A stretch of 64,000 nucleotides of DNA from Clostridium niameyense (GTDB lineage Bacteria > Bacillota > Clostridia > Clostridiales > Clostridiaceae): NCBI RefSeq assembly GCF_001243045.1, contig NZ_LN849006.1, positions 1 to 64,000 on the forward strand. Reading direction: 5' to 3'. Below, piece after piece: positions 48,339 to 57,907 of this stretch. Every line of letters begins with the position of its first letter. Within the stretch, counting starts at the first letter, position 1. The position numbers and the translations under genes were made by a program. The notes under the pieces are model-generated. The model was not told the origin of the DNA, ran no database searches, and saw nothing but the letters and a program-made list of their open reading frames with translations.

Positions 48339-49000
48339 TATAAAGTTATTTCTATTTTAATTAATTTAGCAATAATTTTTACTTCTTTAAAATTAACAGT
48401 TTTAGTCCTTAATTCTCCCTTATTATTTATCAAGAGTAATTTATTACTATCTAATCTTTTTACCTGCCTTATAACTCTTTCGTTTTCTATCTCTATAAGG
48501 AATATACCATTATTCTCTATTTCATGGGTAATATATGAAAAAGCTAAATCGCCTTTACCTATTCTAAATCCTATCATATCATCATCTTGAATTTTTAAAT
48601 AGATTACTTTATCGTGATTTAGTCCTTCAACTTTATTACCTATGATAGGTAGCTGTTTAGTAGTAATTATATTTCTTAGATTATAATTATACACTGGAAC
48701 ACTCTTTAATACTGAACTTAAAGCATCATTCCATACCTCTTTTACTTTAGTATTATTTGGGTTTGAAGTTTTCTTAGTACTCTCTTGAAGTATTTTTTCC
48801 TCAAAAGACATAGTTATATCATTTATATCTTCACCTAATATCTTAGATATTCTATTCATTATATTTTGATTAATTATTCTTTTACCAAGTTCTACCTCAC
48901 TAATAAATTTTTCAGAAACTCCTAGTTTTTTAGCTAGTTGTTTTTGGGTTAATCCTTTTTTATTTCTAGCTTCTTTTATTTTTTCAGAAACCCTACTCAT
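48338..49000 (-). CDS. XRE-family regulator with degenerate S24 (LexA-like) C-terminal domain
   Basis: 220 residues. Helix-turn-helix at about 5-60 (KKGLTQKQLAKKLGVSEKFI). The C-terminal half (about 105-220) has the S24/LexA fold layout; the IxDGD-type motif appears as FRIGKGDLAF and the catalytic lysine as K181 in RQVKRL. The catalytic Ser position in the SM motif is Asp141 (IQDDDM), so self-cleavage is not expected. It starts 3 bp after the DUF3783-like gene. Targets unknown. Confidence 0.85.
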   Translation of the reverse strand: MSRVSEKIKEARNKKGLTQKQLAKKLGVSEKFISEVELGKRIINQNIMNRISKILGEDINDITMSFEEKILQESTKKTSNPNNTKVKEVWNDALSSVLKSVPVYNYNLRNIITTKQLPIIGNKVEGLNHDKVIYLKIQDDDMIGFRIGKGDLAFSYITHEIENNGIFLIEIENERVIRQVKRLDSNKLLLINNKGELRTKTVNFKEVKIIAKLIKIEITL

Positions 49001-49003
49001 CCC

Positions 49004-49384
49004 TTATACCCCATTTCTATGTTCTTTAAACCATTCTCTTTCTTCAACTAAATGTTCTATTAAATATTCAAATGTCCAATTTATAGAAGTATCAGTTATT
49101 ATAGCCATTATGGGCATACTTTCTAAATTATTTTTAATGAATCTTATACATTTTTGTAACTCTTTATCTGAAAAATTATTAAATAAAACTACCTTTTCCT
49201 CTGGTATTTTACTATTAACCACTGGTAAATTTATACCTTCTAGTAAGTCTCTAACTTTCATTTTTGCCATATCTTTTTTTATTATTTTATATTTAGGTAG
49301 TTTAAATTCATTACATAGATAATCAAAAATATTTAACTCATCTTCTATAAACCCATAGATAAGCATTATTTTTTCATTATTCAA
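49004..49384 (-). CDS. DUF3783-like protein of unknown function
   Basis: 126 residues, soluble. MLIYGF at the start and the C-terminal VEEREWFKEHR resemble clostridial DUF3783 proteins; this is from memory of the family. The start is TTG after GGAAGGTGG. It is immediately followed by the XRE/S24-like regulator, suggesting a functional pair, but the role is unknown. Confidence 0.75.
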   Translation of the reverse strand: MNNEKIMLIYGFIEDELNIFDYLCNEFKLPKYKIIKKDMAKMKVRDLLEGINLPVVNSKIPEEKVVLFNNFSDKELQKCIRFIKNNLESMPIMAIITDTSINWTFEYLIEHLVEEREWFKEHRNGV

Positions 49385-49407
49385 TATAATACCACCTTCC
49401 TTTAAAG

Positions 49408-49926
49408 TTAGTTAATTTTTTCAGGTTCATCATATTCTTCATCAAAAGTATCTACTGTAACTTTCTTCATTACTTGATCTTCAATAGGTTTATCACTAAA
49501 GTTTCTATCCACATTAACTATTTCTTTTGCTACATCAAGTCCTTCTATTACTTTACCAAAAGATGCGTATTGTCCATCTAAATGAGGTGCATCCGCTACC
49601 ATAATAAAAAATTGGCTACCAGCTGAATTTGGATCCATTGTTCTAGCCATAGATATTACACCTTCCGTATGTTTTAAATTATTTTTAAAACCATTAGATG
49701 TAAACTCTCCTCTTATTGAATAACCAGGACCGCCCATACCAGTACCATCAGGACATCCTCCTTGTATCATAAAACCAGGAATAACTCTGTGAAATATAAT
49801 TCCGTCATAAAATCCTTTTTTTATTAAGGATATGAAATTCTTTACAGTATTAGGTGCAACATCCTTAAAAAGTTCTATTTTAATAATTTTATTATTGCTC
49901 ATTTCTATAGTTACTATTGGATTCAT
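49408..49926 (-). CDS. ppiB: cyclophilin-type peptidylprolyl isomerase
   Basis: 172 residues, cytoplasmic. FHRVIPGFMIQGGCPDGTGM is the classical cyclophilin active-site stretch with catalytic Arg; ISMARTMDPNSAGSQFFI and YASFGKVIEGLDV complete the fold. It catalyses cis-trans isomerisation of Xaa-Pro bonds. GAAGGGAG precedes the ATG. It is 23 bp upstream of the DUF3783-like gene and may share its transcript. Confidence 0.95.
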   Translation of the reverse strand: MNPIVTIEMSNNKIIKIELFKDVAPNTVKNFISLIKKGFYDGIIFHRVIPGFMIQGGCPDGTGMGGPGYSIRGEFTSNGFKNNLKHTEGVISMARTMDPNSAGSQFFIMVADAPHLDGQYASFGKVIEGLDVAKEIVNVDRNFSDKPIEDQVMKKVTVDTFDEEYDEPEKIN

Positions 49927-50031
49927 AATTAAAATTCTCCCTTCAATTTATATTAGTTTTAAATTTAAATATACAACATTATTGTACCATAATATTATGT
50001 ACTCTAATCACCTACTGTGCAATATATTGAT

Positions 50032-50805
50032 TTATCTTAAATTTAATAATTTATAGGATAAATTTATAATTTCTTTGTCATTTTGTGAATTAAATATAGT
50101 TACCTTTCTCTCAATGTTATCTTCTCTTAGTATATTGTGGTTGATAAGTTGTCTTTTTAGCTCTTTTGATGTTCCTAAACTTCCATCTATAATATGAACA
50201 TCCTCTCCAACTATGTTATGAAGTGTATTTTTTATAAATGGATAATGAGTACATCCTAATACAATAGATGATATTGGTTTACCTTCATATTTTTTTAATT
50301 TTTCTTTTAAATAATTCGTTATTTTATCTCCTTCCACAATACCTTGCTCAATAAATTCTACCAATCCTGGACAAGGTAATGGCTGTATATCTACTTCTAA
50401 CTCATATAAACTCATTAATTTTTTAAATTTTCTTTCCGTAAGGGTCATTGGCGTGGCCATTATTATAATTTTACCTTTCTTACTTATCTCCACTGCTGGT
50501 TTTAATGCAGGTTCTATACCTATTATAGGAATATCGTAAGCATATCTTAATTCATTTATAGCTGCACTAGTTGCTGTATTGCAAGCTACTACTAAAGCTT
50601 TAATATTTTTTTTCATTAAAAATTCCGCTACATTAAAAGATAATTTTTTTACTTCTTCTACAGTTTTAGTACCGTAAGGGGCATTTTTAGAATCTCCATA
50701 ATATAAGAAATCCTCTTTAGGTAATAACTTAACAGCCTCCCTTAACACACTAATTCCGCCTACTCCTGAATCAAAAACACCTATAGGATTATTTTTAAAG
50801 TCCAA
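50032..50805 (-). CDS. murI: glutamate racemase
   Basis: 257 residues. Converts L- to D-glutamate for MurD. The two catalytic cysteines lie in VACNTATSAA and LGCTHYPF; IGVFDSGVGGISVL is the N-terminal signature. The start is TTG with GAGGTG before it. It stands alone on the minus strand, divergent from the glutamine synthetase gene. Confidence 0.96.
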   Translation of the reverse strand: MDFKNNPIGVFDSGVGGISVLREAVKLLPKEDFLYYGDSKNAPYGTKTVEEVKKLSFNVAEFLMKKNIKALVVACNTATSAAINELRYAYDIPIIGIEPALKPAVEISKKGKIIIMATPMTLTERKFKKLMSLYELEVDIQPLPCPGLVEFIEQGIVEGDKITNYLKEKLKKYEGKPISSIVLGCTHYPFIKNTLHNIVGEDVHIIDGSLGTSKELKRQLINHNILREDNIERKVTIFNSQNDKEIINLSYKLLNLR

Positions 50806-50891
50806 AATATCACCTCATTATCTAAATAGCATTAACAATAACATTATATTATCAATACTTATATTATATAAATCTATCAAATATTTTTCTA

Positions 50892-50920
50892 TTGACATAC
50901 AAAAATATTAATTATAATAT
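50892..50920 (+). promoter_or_regulatory. glutamine synthetase promoter
   Basis: -35 TTGACA (50892-50897), 17-bp spacer, -10 TAATAT (50915-50920). Just downstream, GATATAT/ATATATC arms (50925-50948) form a possible operator or leader hairpin. Confidence 0.6.
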
Positions 50921-50990
50921 ATAGGATATATCAAATTCTGAATATATCAATACTAATTTTATAGTTTTTTAATAAATTAGGGGGTAAACT

Positions 50991-52889
50991 ATGTTAGATG
51001 ATTTAATTTATTTAATTCCTAAAGAACTCCATTCTAAAGAGAAACTAACTAAAATACTTTCTCAGCATGAAGAAATAAAATTTGTATCTCTTGTTTGCAT
51101 CGATCTATCTGGTAATGATACTGATGAAAAAATCCCTATTAAATTATTTTTAAAAGATATGGACAAATACATAAAGGGGTGTGTCCAAACAGATGGTTCT
51201 TCTGTTGTCCTTCCTGGCATTGCAACTCTTAATAATGCCAAAGTTGATATGATTGCTGATATGGATATAAATTGGTTCATAGATTACAACTATGACCTTT
51301 TAGATAAAACAACTCAAAAACCAATTGGTACTTTAAGAATTCCTTGTTTCCTTTATCATGAAAATAAGCCTGTAGATTCTAGACATATACTAAAAAAATC
51401 TATAAAACATTTTAAATCTACACTTTTAAATTTAATAAAAAATCATCCAGACTCATTAAGTGACTATAATATTAAATTTGAAGATATAGAAGATATAGCA
51501 GTAACCTGTGCCACTGAACTAGAATTTTGGGTAAAAACTCCAAATGATGAAGCAGAAGCAGAAGAGCTATCAACTTCTCAAGTTTTACATGAACAATATT
51601 GGAATAGAACTAAAGGTAGTGTTAGAACAGCTCTAGAAGAATCTCTTCTTATAATGGAAGCACATAACTTAAAACCTGAAATGGGACACAAAGAAGTTGG
51701 TGGAGTAAAAGCTAAGCTAACTAACGCTGGTGCATTTACCCACATAATGGAGCAATTAGAAGTGGATTGGGAGTATTCTACAGCTCTACAAGCTGCAGAC
51801 AACGAATTACTAGTTAAAAGTATTATAAAGGAAACCTTTAGAAGAAATCAATTAGATGTTACTTTTCTTGCAAAACCTATAGATGAGGCTGCCGGTAGTG
51901 GAGAACATACCCATTTAGGTGTAGCATTAAAACTTAAGAATGGTAAAAAAATAAATATATTCTCTACTAATAAAAAACATTATTTAAGTTCATTTGGTTA
52001 TGCTTCCATAATGGGTATACTTAAAAATTATGAAATTATAAATCCATTTGTTTCATCAACTAATGATTCATTAAGAAGATTAAAACCTGGGTTTGAAGCT
52101 CCAGTTTGTAGTGTAACCTCCATAGGCCACTCAGTAGATCTTCCTTCAAGAAATAGAACAGTACTTGTAGGTGTTATAAGAGATTTGGATAACCCTTTAT
52201 CTACTAGATTTGAACTTAGATCCCCAAATCCTCGTAGTAATACTTATTTAACTATAGCCTCCCTTTGTATGTGCATGATAGATGGTATTTCTTATGCACT
52301 AGAAAATAATAAGTCTGAGGATGATCTATTAAAAGAACTTTCTAAATCACCAGAAGAAAAATCGGACTATCTAGAGGAAGGAAGATCCTATAGAAGCGAA
52401 GAAGATGTCTTTGAATATTTTAGTGAAGAAGAACGAGCTAAAATATTTGGGAAAGCCCCTTCTACTGTTTATGAAAATATAAGTGCTTTAGATAAATTTC
52501 CTAATAAATTAGATGTCTTAGCAAAAGGCGATGTTTTTACTTCTCAAATAGTAAATAGTTATAAGTTAGCAATAATAGAAAGATGGTTAGTTGAAATAAC
52601 TAATAGAATTATTCCTAGTTATGCTAATGAAATAAGAAGTTTTAAACAACTTCATCATAATGAAAAAGCATTGGATTTGGATGTAGCTAATTGGCAAAGG
52701 ATTAATAAGCTAAGACAATATATAATGAAAGATTCTTATTCTAATAAATCATTATTTACTAAAATTAAAGATGCTAAAAATAATAATGATTTAGAATCTA
52801 TATCTAAACTTCAATTAGAATTAGAAGAAAAAATGAAAGAACTTAGATATATATACTCTACATATAAAAAGAACCTATTAGATATATAA
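50991..52889 (+). CDS. glnA: glutamine synthetase, long clostridial form
   Basis: 632 residues, longer than GSI (about 450) and shorter than GSIII (about 700). Makes glutamine from glutamate, ammonia and ATP. Active-site signatures are present: CATELEFWVKTP (metal Glu), NAGAFTHIMEQLEVDWEYS, GSGEHTHLGVALK (ammonium and ATP region) and RFELRSPNPRSNTYL. A C-terminal extension of about 150 helical residues (YRSEEDVFEYF onward) is unlike GSI. The ATG follows TTAGGGGG. The symbol is by function. Confidence 0.9.
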   Translation: MLDDLIYLIPKELHSKEKLTKILSQHEEIKFVSLVCIDLSGNDTDEKIPIKLFLKDMDKYIKGCVQTDGSSVVLPGIATLNNAKVDMIADMDINWFIDYNYDLLDKTTQKPIGTLRIPCFLYHENKPVDSRHILKKSIKHFKSTLLNLIKNHPDSLSDYNIKFEDIEDIAVTCATELEFWVKTPNDEAEAEELSTSQVLHEQYWNRTKGSVRTALEESLLIMEAHNLKPEMGHKEVGGVKAKLTNAGAFTHIMEQLEVDWEYSTALQAADNELLVKSIIKETFRRNQLDVTFLAKPIDEAAGSGEHTHLGVALKLKNGKKINIFSTNKKHYLSSFGYASIMGILKNYEIINPFVSSTNDSLRRLKPGFEAPVCSVTSIGHSVDLPSRNRTVLVGVIRDLDNPLSTRFELRSPNPRSNTYLTIASLCMCMIDGISYALENNKSEDDLLKELSKSPEEKSDYLEEGRSYRSEEDVFEYFSEEERAKIFGKAPSTVYENISALDKFPNKLDVLAKGDVFTSQIVNSYKLAIIERWLVEITNRIIPSYANEIRSFKQLHHNEKALDLDVANWQRINKLRQYIMKDSYSNKSLFTKIKDAKNNNDLESISKLQLELEEKMKELRYIYSTYKKNLLDI

Positions 52890-52890
52890 C

Positions 52891-52937
52891 AAAAACTACT
52901 TATACTTAAAATTATATTTTAAGTATAAGTAGTTTTT
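52891..52937. terminator. bidirectional terminator after glutamine synthetase
   Basis: 22-base arms (52891-52912 and 52916-52937) forming a near-perfect stem with terminal A/T runs between convergent genes. Confidence 0.92.
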
Positions 52938-52949
52938 ATTATGACTCTA

Positions 52950-53498
52950 TTAAAAATCTCTTAATGGAAAACTTTTAATAACCATATCTCGTCTATTATT
53001 AATAGGCTTCCATAACTCTATTCTATTAACTCTTACCATATCTTTTATATTTTCCGACTTTAGATTACTACACGCTGCAGAGTATTCTTTATTAGACCAT
53101 TCCCTGTTAGCAAAATTCGTATTAGCCAAGGATATATGTAAATCCCAATCATCTATACTTCCTCTAACCTTAAATCCATGTAATTTTAAAGTTTCATTTA
53201 TAACTCTAGCTAATCTAATTATATATCCCTTATTTTCTATTTTTAAATTTACAGATTTATATGGAGGTTCAAAACATATAGCTCCGTTTATTTCAACTTT
53301 AAATTTTTTATAAGGACTTAATATCTTACTTATTATTTGTTCCAATTTATCAATATTAGGATCATCTATAACTTCAAGTGTTATATGAAGCATAGGTAGA
53401 TTCTTATATATTTTATATTTTTTGGATATGGTCCTTTGAATCTTTTCTAGTTTTGAATAATCCTCTTTATCAAATAATGCTACCAAATAATATTTCAT
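52950..53498 (-). CDS. 2H phosphoesterase (LigT/2'-5' RNA ligase-like)
   Basis: 182 residues. The two HxT/S motifs of the 2H superfamily are H38-I-T (MLHITLEVID) and H121-I-S (WDLHISLAN), about 83 residues apart as expected. Family members hydrolyse cyclic phosphodiesters; the substrate here is unknown. The upstream -10 (TATAAT within a 9-bp palindrome) may be operator-controlled. Confidence 0.85.
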   Translation of the reverse strand: MKYYLVALFDKEDYSKLEKIQRTISKKYKIYKNLPMLHITLEVIDDPNIDKLEQIISKILSPYKKFKVEINGAICFEPPYKSVNLKIENKGYIIRLARVINETLKLHGFKVRGSIDDWDLHISLANTNFANREWSNKEYSAACSNLKSENIKDMVRVNRIELWKPINNRRDMVIKSFPLRDF

Positions 53499-53532
53499 AA
53501 TTAAAACTAATCCCCCGTATTTTTTATTTTAT

Positions 53533-53553
53533 AGGTATTATATCATAATACCT
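53533..53553 (-). promoter_or_regulatory. extended -10 of the 2H phosphoesterase gene inside a palindrome
   Basis: Minus-strand TGATATAAT (53537-53545) lies in perfect arms AGGTATTAT/ATAATACCT. The -35 is poor. A regulator bound to the palindrome would block the promoter; this is inference. Confidence 0.45.
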
Positions 53554-53857
53554 TTGGCTTTAAAACAAGTGTAAAATACACTACTTTAATGTAATGTATC
53601 TATCTTAAATATAAGCCTATAAAGTTAGTATATAATAGGCCTTTAAGGTTATAATTATAGAAAATATATTGTTTATTACTTTTGTTTTTCATATTATCCC
53701 AATTTTTTTAAAAAATTTATTAATATAATGACCAATATTTTAAAATTTAATATTAAAAAAACAAATAGTTATGATATAATATATCTTGTTATGTAACTTT
53801 GAAATTAACTAAGAAGTTTAAATATATATAAATTCAAAAGTAAGGATGGATGCGGGG
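53554..53857. other. gap of about 300 bp upstream of murA
   Basis: No coding frame or RNA gene is supported. It holds a short GCCTAT/ATAGGC hairpin (53615-53640), a T-rich stretch and an extended -10 TGATATAAT (TATAAT at 53775-53780) that probably starts murA, giving a leader of about 70 nt. Confidence 0.5.
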
Positions 53858-55114
53858 ATGAGTATATTAAAAATTAAAGGAGGCAACCCCCTCCTTGGAA
53901 AAGTGGATATAAGTGGTGCTAAAAATGCTGCAGTAGCTATAGTACCTGCTACTATAATGGCTAGTAAAGGAATTTGCACTATTGATAATATACCTAATAT
54001 AGAAGATGTACATTGTATTGAAAGAATATTAGAATCATTAGGATGTACCGTTACTAAGAATAATAACTCAGTTCATATAGATAGTACTAATGTTAAAAGT
54101 ACAGATGCTAATACGGAAGATGTAAGAAAAATGAGAGCATCTTATTATTTAATTGGAGCATTACTTGGAAGATTTAAAGAAGCTAGGGTTGAATTACCAG
54201 GTGGATGTCCTATAGGCGTAAGACCTATAGACCAACATATAAAAGGATTTGAAGCTTTAGGTGCAAAAGTTACAATAGAGCACGGTGCTGTTATTGTAAA
54301 AGCTGATAAATTAGTTGGAACAAATATATTTTTTGATGTTGTAAGTGTAGGAGCTACTATAAACGTAATGTTAGCTGCATCTTTAGCTGAAGGCAATACT
54401 GTTCTTGAAAATGTTGCAAAAGAACCTCATATTGTAGACGTAGCTAATTTCTTAAATACTATGGGTGCTAACATTAAAGGTGCTGGTACAGATGTTATTA
54501 GAATTACAGGAGTTAATGAATTAAAAGGATGTAGCTATAGTGTAATACCTGATCAAATCGAGGCTAGTACATATATGATAGCTGCAGCGGCTTGTGGTGG
54601 AGAAGTAACAATAAATAATATAATTCCTAAACATTTAGAATCTATGTCTGCAAAACTTATTGAAATGGGCATTGAAGTAACAGAAAATGGAGATTCTATT
54701 ACAATAAAATCTAATAAAAACTTTAAAGGAGTTAATATAAAAACTCAACCTTATCCAGGATTCCCTACTGATGTTCAACAGCCAATGAGCGCACTTTTAA
54801 CTGTAGCTAAAGGTAGAAGTATAATAAATGAAAGTATTTGGGAAAGTAGATTTAAACATGTAGACGAACTTAAGAAAATGGGTGCTAATATAAAAGTTGA
54901 AGGAAGAACAGCTATAATAGATGGTGTTGAAAACCTTACAGGAGCTATAGTAAAAGCCACTGATTTGAGAGCTGGAGCTGCTATGGTTATTGCAGGCTTA
55001 ATTGCTAGTGGAGAAACTGAAGTTTTAGGTGTTGAACATATAGATAGAGGATATCCAAATATTGAGAACAAATTTAAAGCATTAGGCGCTAATATATCTA
55101 GAAGCGAAGATTAA
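53858..55114 (+). CDS. murA: UDP-N-acetylglucosamine 1-carboxyvinyltransferase
   Basis: First committed step of peptidoglycan synthesis, adding enolpyruvate to UDP-GlcNAc. From the ATG at 53858 it has 418 residues ([14 protein letters not shown]). An ATG at 53846 has AAGG directly against it and is less likely. [13 protein letters not shown] and [20 protein letters not shown] are present; the latter's Cys is the fosfomycin-sensitive nucleophile. [18 protein letters not shown] closes the fold. It heads murA-walJ and onward. Confidence 0.95.
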   Translation: MSILKIKGGNPLLGKVDISGAKNAAVAIVPATIMASKGICTIDNIPNIEDVHCIERILESLGCTVTKNNNSVHIDSTNVKSTDANTEDVRKMRASYYLIGALLGRFKEARVELPGGCPIGVRPIDQHIKGFEALGAKVTIEHGAVIVKADKLVGTNIFFDVVSVGATINVMLAASLAEGNTVLENVAKEPHIVDVANFLNTMGANIKGAGTDVIRITGVNELKGCSYSVIPDQIEASTYMIAAAACGGEVTINNIIPKHLESMSAKLIEMGIEVTENGDSITIKSNKNFKGVNIKTQPYPGFPTDVQQPMSALLTVAKGRSIINESIWESRFKHVDELKKMGANIKVEGRTAIIDGVENLTGAIVKATDLRAGAAMVIAGLIASGETEVLGVEHIDRGYPNIENKFKALGANISRSED

Positions 55115-55131
55115 GTAATAGGTTAACAATT

Positions 55132-55917
55132 ATGATTTTTTGTCCACTTTATAGTGGTAGTAGTGGTAATTCTATATTTATATCCTCTAAAAAAACACAA
55201 ATATTAATTGATGCCGGACTTCCTGGCAAAAGTATAGATAAAGCTTTAAATTACATAAACAAAGATGGAGCTAATTTAGATGCTATATTTGTAACTCATG
55301 AGCATACAGATCACATAAAAGGAGTAGGCGTCCTATCAAGAAAATATAATATACCTATATATGCTAACTATAAAACTTGGATGGCTATGGAAAAAAATCT
55401 AGGAAAGATTAAAGACCACAATATAAAGATAATGGATTCATCTAAAGTGTGTTTAAATGATATGGAAATAAACTCGTTTCCTATTCCACACGATGCAGCA
55501 TCGCCTTGTGGTTATAAAATTGTATGTGATAATAAAAAAGTAAGTGTAGCAACTGATTTGGGGTATTTCTCCAAAGAAATAGAAGATATTTTAAAAGATT
55601 GTAATATAATTTTACTTGAAAGTAATCATGATACAGAAATGCTTAAATTTGGTCCCTACCCTTATCCATTAAAAAGAAGGATTTTAAGTAACATAGGTCA
55701 TTTATCTAACGAAGATTGTGGAAGAGCTATACTTAATATTACTAACAATAAGTATAAAAATATTATATTAGGTCATCTTAGTAAAACCAATAATTTTCCA
55801 GAATTGGCTTATCAAACAGTCCTTAATACATTGCAAGGCAATGGTATACAACCTGGTAAGGATATATCATTATCTATAGCCAAAAGAAATATACCTAGTA
55901 GCTATATAGAAATTTAG
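55132..55917 (+). CDS. walJ: metallo-beta-lactamase-fold nuclease WalJ (YycJ)
   Basis: 261 residues. THEHTDHIKG is the HxHxDH zinc motif; LYSGSSGNSIFI at the N-terminus is WalJ-typical. The family is a 5'-3' exonuclease-like protein linked to mismatch repair and cell-wall regulation. In Bacillus it ends the walRK operon; here walRK is absent and murA precedes it instead. The binding site is weak (AGG). Confidence 0.9.
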   Translation: MIFCPLYSGSSGNSIFISSKKTQILIDAGLPGKSIDKALNYINKDGANLDAIFVTHEHTDHIKGVGVLSRKYNIPIYANYKTWMAMEKNLGKIKDHNIKIMDSSKVCLNDMEINSFPIPHDAASPCGYKIVCDNKKVSVATDLGYFSKEIEDILKDCNIILLESNHDTEMLKFGPYPYPLKRRILSNIGHLSNEDCGRAILNITNNKYKNIILGHLSKTNNFPELAYQTVLNTLQGNGIQPGKDISLSIAKRNIPSSYIEI

Positions 55918-55933
55918 GGTTAGGTGATAAAAT

Positions 55934-56512
55934 TTGAAAAAATATATTAAACTTATAACTTTTTCATTATTAGTCTTATGCTTTTTATTGTTTATAGGTT
56001 GCGAAAAAAAGGATAACCTTACTGTAAATAATAAAGACAAAATAAAAAAAATAGTTTTTGACAATGAAAAAAATAATAATATAGAATTAGAATTGTATTT
56101 TGATTCTTCTAATGATGAAAATAATTCAAAAATGGTTAAAGAAGAACGTATTCTAAAAAAAGATGAAGTTATTGCAGAAATGATAATTCAAGAATTAATA
56201 AAAGGACCTTCTGTAAATAGTTCTCTTAAACCTATTTTTCCTAAAAAAACTAGACTTTTAAGTTTTTCAATAAAGGATAATATTGCCTATGTTAATTTAA
56301 GTAAAGAGGCTTATTATAATATGACAGAAGCTAGAGAAGAAGCTTATTTAAAAAGTATAATATGGTCCCTAACAGAGATTTCCTCTATCCAAAAGGTACA
56401 AATACTTATAGATAATAAAAGTATGAGTAATATAAGTAAAAATTTTGATTTATCAAAACCATTAGGAAGGGATGATATAACTAATGCAAAACGAAAAGAC
56501 AAAAGGAATTAG
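55934..56512 (+). CDS. GerMN-domain lipoprotein
   Basis: 192 residues. TTG start after AGGTGA. Signal peptide with lipobox LFIGC (Cys23). The GerMN domain spans about 80-185 (EMIIQELIKGPSVNSSLKPI, then IAYVNLSKEAYYNM). In GerM-like proteins this domain is linked to spore germination or septal peptidoglycan. It overlaps the next gene by 29 nt. Confidence 0.88.
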   Translation: MKKYIKLITFSLLVLCFLLFIGCEKKDNLTVNNKDKIKKIVFDNEKNNNIELELYFDSSNDENNSKMVKEERILKKDEVIAEMIIQELIKGPSVNSSLKPIFPKKTRLLSFSIKDNIAYVNLSKEAYYNMTEAREEAYLKSIIWSLTEISSIQKVQILIDNKSMSNISKNFDLSKPLGRDDITNAKRKDKRN

Positions 56513-56684
56513 TTATTGTTGTGAAGATCATACCGATATAGCTTTTGATGACTTCATAAACTGTAATGAAACCTTTCCTTACTTAGAAAAAGTAACAGAT
56601 AATAAAAAGTGTAGTTATTGTGAAAAAAAGGCCTTATATGTATTAAAAAAATTTAAAAACAATGGGCCATCAGAATTATTATAA
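56484..56684 (+). CDS. CxxH/CxxC family small protein
   Basis: 66 residues. C13-E-D-H16 and C43-S-Y-C46 suit the CxxH/CxxC family (BA_5709 type) found beside rlmH in Bacillus; probably binds one zinc. It overlaps the GerMN gene and so is translationally coupled. Role unknown. Confidence 0.82.
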   Translation: MQNEKTKGISYCCEDHTDIAFDDFINCNETFPYLEKVTDNKKCSYCEKKALYVLKKFKNNGPSELL

Positions 56685-56710
56685 TTTTATTTCAAAAGGA
56701 GAATGTAATT

Positions 56711-57214
56711 ATGAGTTTATATAAACAATGGACTGACATGGTTGTTAATTATGTAAAAACTAAAGGACAAGATGCTTTTTGGCAAGAATATGGATATATT
56801 GAAAAAAAGGTATACTCTGAAATTTTAGCATCTCACAACAACACTATAACTGGTTCTATAAAAGAACTTGCAGAAAAATATGATACATCTATAGTATTCT
56901 TTATGGGATTCTTAGATGGAGTAAATGAAAGTTTAAAAACTCCTCTAGATATTGAAAACATAGAAGAAACTTCTAACATTACATTAGATATTGACTTTGA
57001 AAAATTATATTTCAATATGCTAGATGCTAAAGCTGACTATTTATTCAATCTGCCTCAATGGGATGCTATTCTTTCAAAAGAAAAAAGAAAAGAAATTCAT
57101 AAAGAATGGGTTTCTACTAAAACTATAGTAAAGAAAACTAAAGTTGGAAGAAATGAGCCTTGTCCATGTGGTAGTGGTAAAAAATATAAAAATTGTTGCG
57201 GAAAAAACGCTTAA
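56711..57214 (+). CDS. SEC-C domain protein
   Basis: 167 residues. The helical N-terminal part (1 to about 140) is unfamiliar; the C-terminal [19 protein letters not shown] (C151, C153, C162, C163) is the SEC-C zinc motif, as at the end of SecA. GGAGAA precedes the ATG. It stands between the CxxH/CxxC gene and rlmH. Role unknown. Confidence 0.88.
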   Translation: MSLYKQWTDMVVNYVKTKGQDAFWQEYGYIEKKVYSEILASHNNTITGSIKELAEKYDTSIVFFMGFLDGVNESLKTPLDIENIEETSNITLDIDFEKLYFNMLDAKADYLFNLPQWDAILSKEKRKEIHKEWVSTKTIVKKTKVGRNEPCPCGSGKKYKNCCGKNA

Positions 57215-57217
57215 TGT

Positions 57218-57243
57218 ACAAGCCTTACACTTTGTGTAAGGCT
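57218..57243 (+). terminator. hairpin between the SEC-C gene and rlmH
   Basis: AGCCTTACAC/GTGTAAGGCT stem with a TTT loop. No U-tract follows, so it may be a partial terminator or RNA-stability element. Confidence 0.5.
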
Positions 57244-57265
57244 ATACTTATATATGGAGGTAAAA

Positions 57266-57745
57266 ATGAATATATCAATAATATGTGTAGGAAAAATAAA
57301 AGAAAAATTTCTTAAATCTGCTATAGATGAATATTCTAAAAGACTAAGTAAATATTGTAAGTTAAATATAATAGAAGTTCCTGATGAGAAAACACCGGAA
57401 AAAGCTTCTGAAAAAGAACAAAACCTAATAAAAGAAAAAGAGGGATTAAAAATATTAAAACATATAAAGGATAATCACTTTGTAATAGCCTTAGATTTAA
57501 AAGGAAATTCAATATCCTCAGAAGACCTATCTCACTTAATTGAAGGCTGTGAAATTAATGGTAATAGTACTATAGATTTTATAATAGGTGGTTCTTTAGG
57601 ACTATACCCTTCTATTCTTAAAAGAGCTAATTATAAATTATCTTTTTCAAAATTAACATTTCCTCATCAACTTTTTAGAGTAATGCTTCTAGAACAAATT
57701 TATAGAAGCTTTAGAATAATATGTGGTGAACCATACCATAAATAA
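57266..57745 (+). CDS. rlmH: 23S rRNA pseudouridine-1915 N3-methyltransferase RlmH
   Basis: 159 residues from the ATG at 57266, which follows GGAGG; the upstream ATG at 57254 overlaps that site. SPOUT-fold enzyme: ISIICVGKIKEKFLKSAI at the start, DFIIGGSLGLYPSIL and the C-terminal LLEQIYRSFRIICGEPYHK complete the SAM-binding knot. It methylates the 70S ribosome at position 1915. Its neighbours match the Bacillus rlmH region. Confidence 0.96.
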   Translation: MNISIICVGKIKEKFLKSAIDEYSKRLSKYCKLNIIEVPDEKTPEKASEKEQNLIKEKEGLKILKHIKDNHFVIALDLKGNSISSEDLSHLIEGCEINGNSTIDFIIGGSLGLYPSILKRANYKLSFSKLTFPHQLFRVMLLEQIYRSFRIICGEPYHK

Positions 57746-57840
57746 GAACGATTTATATACTTATTGATATAATCTATCTAAAACCATATCTATTTTTAAA
57801 AACATCATGCTAACTAATAAAATATTAATTTGGAATAAAA

Positions 57841-57879
57841 AACTAGCCTTAGTAATTAAATTAATTGTTAAGGCTAGTT
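57841..57879 (-). terminator. terminator between rlmH and the FusB-domain gene
   Basis: AACTAGCCTTA/TAAGGCTAGTT stem with a 17-nt loop and a TTTTTT run on the minus strand. It should end the minus-strand gene and may stop rlmH transcripts. Confidence 0.75.
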
Positions 57880-57907
57880 AATAGTTAAATTCTTTAACTA
57901 ATAGATA

